This document shows, piece after piece, positions 6,316 to 7,725 of a stretch of DNA of 7,725 bases. The stretch is from the NCBI GenBank assembly GCA_003648455.1, contig QMPG01000139.1, positions 1-7,725 on the forward strand, written 5' to 3'. How positions within the stretch are numbered: position 1 is the stretch's first letter; each line of letters begins with the position of its first letter. The notes below the pieces were generated by a model that was given only the letters and a program-made list of their open reading frames with translations, did no database searches and had not been told where the DNA came from. Source of the stretch: Bacteroidota bacterium (GTDB taxonomy: Bacteria > Bacteroidota > Bacteroidia > Bacteroidales > B39-G9). A program made the translations under genes and the position numbers.

Positions 6316-7542
6316 ATGAAAAATCAAAAGAAACCAATGTCACAATTTTCTCTAAACAAAGGGGCGTTTTTACCGCAAGAAGAAAAGCTCGAAGTTGAAG
6401 AAAAAAGAAAAAAATTAATTATTGGGGTTCCAAAAGATAGAATGCTATATGAAAATAGAGTTGCTTTAGCACCTCATGCTGTTGAATTACTTGTAAATAA
6501 TGGAAATAAAGTAATTATTGAATCAAAAGCGGGAAAAGGTGCTCATTTCGATGATGTTACATATAGTGAAGCAGGAGCCGTAATTGTTGATAATATTGCA
6601 GAAGTTTTTATGTCGGACGTGGTATTAAAAGTAGCTCCATTTACTGATGAGGAGATTAAATTAATGCACAGAAATCAAATTGTAATATCATCATTAAACG
6701 CTGCAAACGAAGATAAAAGTTATATTACGAAATTAATTTCAAAAAAAACAACAGCAATAGCCTTTGAATATATTAAAGACATAGAAAATAATTCATACCC
6801 AATAGTATGTTCAATGAGTGAAATATCAGGAACAACCTCAATATTAATAGCAGCCGAATATTTAAGTAATGTTAATAATGGTAAAGGTGAAATGCTTGGT
6901 GGAATTGCCGGAGTTAGTCCCAGTGATGTTATAATTATTGGAGCAGGCAGTGCCGGTGAGTTTGCAGCAAAAACTGCACTGGCATTAGGTGCAACAGTAA
7001 AGGTTTTTGATACTTCAATAAGCGCATTAAGAAAACTACAAAATAATTTAGGGAGAAGAATTTTTACTTCAATATTACAGCCTAATGTGTTGTTAAAAGC
7101 AATGAAAACTGCAGACGTAGCTATTGGTGCTTTGTACTCAATTAACAGAGAAAAAAAATTTATTGTAACCGAAGATATTATTAAAGAAATGAAACGTGGT
7201 TCTGTAATTGTTGATATTGGCATAGACCATGGGGGTAATTTTGAAACATCAAAAATTACAAATCATAAAAACTCTGTATACATAAAATACGGTGTAGTAC
7301 ACTATTGTGTGCCGAATATTCCCTCACGAGTAGCTCGCACTGCCTCATATGCCCTAAGCAATATTTTTGGTTCAATATTGCTAGATATTAGTGAATCCGG
7401 AGGTGTTAAACAGGTTATCAAAAACAATCTTGGCTTGCGAAATGGGGTTTATCTTTTTAACGGTATTTTAACTAAACAAGAAATGGGAGATAAATTTAAT
7501 TTGCCTTCTCGCGATATTGATTTATTATTAGCCGCGTTTTAA
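6316..7542 (+). CDS. ald: Alanine dehydrogenase (Bacteroidota type)
   Basis: Ald is a cytoplasmic enzyme that interconverts L-alanine and NAD+ with pyruvate, ammonium and NADH, linking carbon and nitrogen metabolism. The 408-residue product has a 33-residue polar extension (with LPQEEKLEVEEK) before the usual Ald start KLIIGVPK; from memory this is common in Bacteroidota homologues. Visible landmarks are ENRVALAP with Arg48, LKVAPF with Lys105, the Rossmann GxGxxG at 209-214, Asp232 at the end of the second strand (favouring NAD), IDHGG with Asp304, and VVHYCVPNIPSRVARTASYA (327-346). These match B. subtilis R15, K75, D198 and D270. The position of catalytic H96 appears to be Asn128 (SLNAA where YLHLA is usual). 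An AGGA-like stretch (6303-6306) lies about 10 nt before the ATG. A transhydrogenase alpha-subunit-like protein is the main alternative, but the C-terminal motif favours Ald. Confidence 0.92.
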   Translation: MKNQKKPMSQFSLNKGAFLPQEEKLEVEEKRKKLIIGVPKDRMLYENRVALAPHAVELLVNNGNKVIIESKAGKGAHFDDVTYSEAGAVIVDNIAEVFMSDVVLKVAPFTDEEIKLMHRNQIVISSLNAANEDKSYITKLISKKTTAIAFEYIKDIENNSYPIVCSMSEISGTTSILIAAEYLSNVNNGKGEMLGGIAGVSPSDVIIIGAGSAGEFAAKTALALGATVKVFDTSISALRKLQNNLGRRIFTSILQPNVLLKAMKTADVAIGALYSINREKKFIVTEDIIKEMKRGSVIVDIGIDHGGNFETSKITNHKNSVYIKYGVVHYCVPNIPSRVARTASYALSNIFGSILLDISESGGVKQVIKNNLGLRNGVYLFNGILTKQEMGDKFNLPSRDIDLLLAAF

Positions 7543-7548
7543 CCCGCT

Positions 7549-7578
7549 TTCATGCAATTCACTTCGTTTTTGCATGAA
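7549..7578 (+). repeat. 9-bp-stem hairpin just after ald
   Basis: Perfect arms TTCATGCAA (7549-7557) and TTGCATGAA (7570-7578) flank a 12-nt loop, beginning 6 bp after the ald stop. A second pair, CCGCTTT (7544-7550) and AAAGCGG (7601-7607), encloses it, so a larger cruciform-like fold is possible, competing for two bases. No T-run follows, so it is not a classical intrinsic terminator, but it could stabilise the ald mRNA end or be part of a repeat element. Confidence 0.5.
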
Positions 7579-7614
7579 TTAACGATGGATAGTGGGAAGT
7601 AAAGCGGAAACCGA

Positions 7615-7638
7615 ACCGCCAGCTGGCGGTGAGCTCAC
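7615..7638. repeat. Overlapping GC-rich palindromes (REP-like)
   Basis: ACCGCCAGCTGGCGGT (7615-7630) is a perfect 16-bp palindrome. It overlaps by two bases a perfect 10-bp palindrome, GTGAGCTCAC (7629-7638). Both are far more GC-rich than the surrounding genome. Such palindromes are typical of dispersed intergenic repeats, but copy number cannot be judged from one window. Confidence 0.55.
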
Positions 7639-7665
7639 GCAAGTAAACCCCGCATCAGAAATACT

Positions 7666-7697
7666 CAAATTTTGGCTTATTTAAAACCCCAAATTTG
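7666..7697. terminator. Weak stem-loop, possible bidirectional terminator
   Basis: CAAATTTTGG (7666-7675) can pair with CCAAATTTG (7689-7697) with one bulged base and a 13-nt loop. The AT-rich stem with A and T runs around it could end transcripts in either direction. No strong U-tract follows, so the call is tentative. Confidence 0.25.
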
Positions 7698-7725
7698 TTA
7701 GTAATTCTTAAGCGTAGAAAAATTA

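Larger units (their letters stand above)
7543..7725. other. Gene-free right end with a cluster of inverted repeats
   Basis: No coding frame is visible. The first ~120 bp are clearly richer in G and C than the neighbouring genes and carry the hairpin and palindromes listed separately; the last ~60 bp return to AT-rich sequence. This composition change suggests an inserted or dispersed element rather than an ordinary gene tail. No transposase or clear terminal repeats pair its ends within the window. Confidence 0.5.

Noticed and set aside
6720..7223. Open reading frame of 167 codons on the minus strand
   Set aside because: It lies entirely opposite the conserved ald gene, and its sequence is the low-complexity Ile/Ala/Leu mix expected from an antisense shadow.

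Overview
The window is a piece of an AT-rich (roughly 30% GC by eye) chromosome that looks like Bacteroidota, probably a Bacteroidales-type relative. The support is: an alanine dehydrogenase of the long Bacteroidota type; three predicted lipoproteins, two with a charged K-(D/E)-rich stretch right after the lipidated Cys as in Bacteroidota surface lipoproteins; A-rich translation leaders with little Shine-Dalgarno; and promoter-like TTTG / TAnnTTTG elements. No tRNA, rRNA, CRISPR array, transposase or phage gene is visible.

Layout. Positions 1-2266 hold a leftward cluster of four genes in the order lgt (prolipoprotein diacylglyceryl transferase), a lipoprotein, a two-helix zinc-ribbon membrane protein, and the first 50 codons of an amidohydrolase that runs off the left edge. 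Two of the three junctions overlap (TGATG and ATGA), so this is probably one transcript. A 236-bp divergent spacer (2267-2502) separates it from rightward genes. First comes a monocistronic lipoprotein (2503-3363) with SGNH-hydrolase-like blocks and an Asp-rich calcium-loop-like insert. A 302-bp spacer rich in short palindromes and AACAATTT repeats follows.

Positions 3666-6184 form a tight three-gene operon with exactly 4 nt between neighbouring genes: a small lipocalin-like lipoprotein, a polytopic membrane protein joining a VanZ-like domain to a C-terminal Mth938/AAMDC-like domain, and a membrane-anchored TPR protein. The VanZ-Mth938 fusion is the most unusual protein here, and the operon looks like an uncharacterised envelope module. 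Alanine dehydrogenase (6316-7542) follows, with its own good promoter candidate.

The right end (7543-7725) has no gene. It holds a dense, locally GC-richer set of inverted repeats, including a 9-bp-stem hairpin, a 16-bp perfect palindrome and an overlapping 10-bp palindrome. This suggests a REP-like or MITE-like intergenic element, perhaps also serving as the end of the ald transcript.
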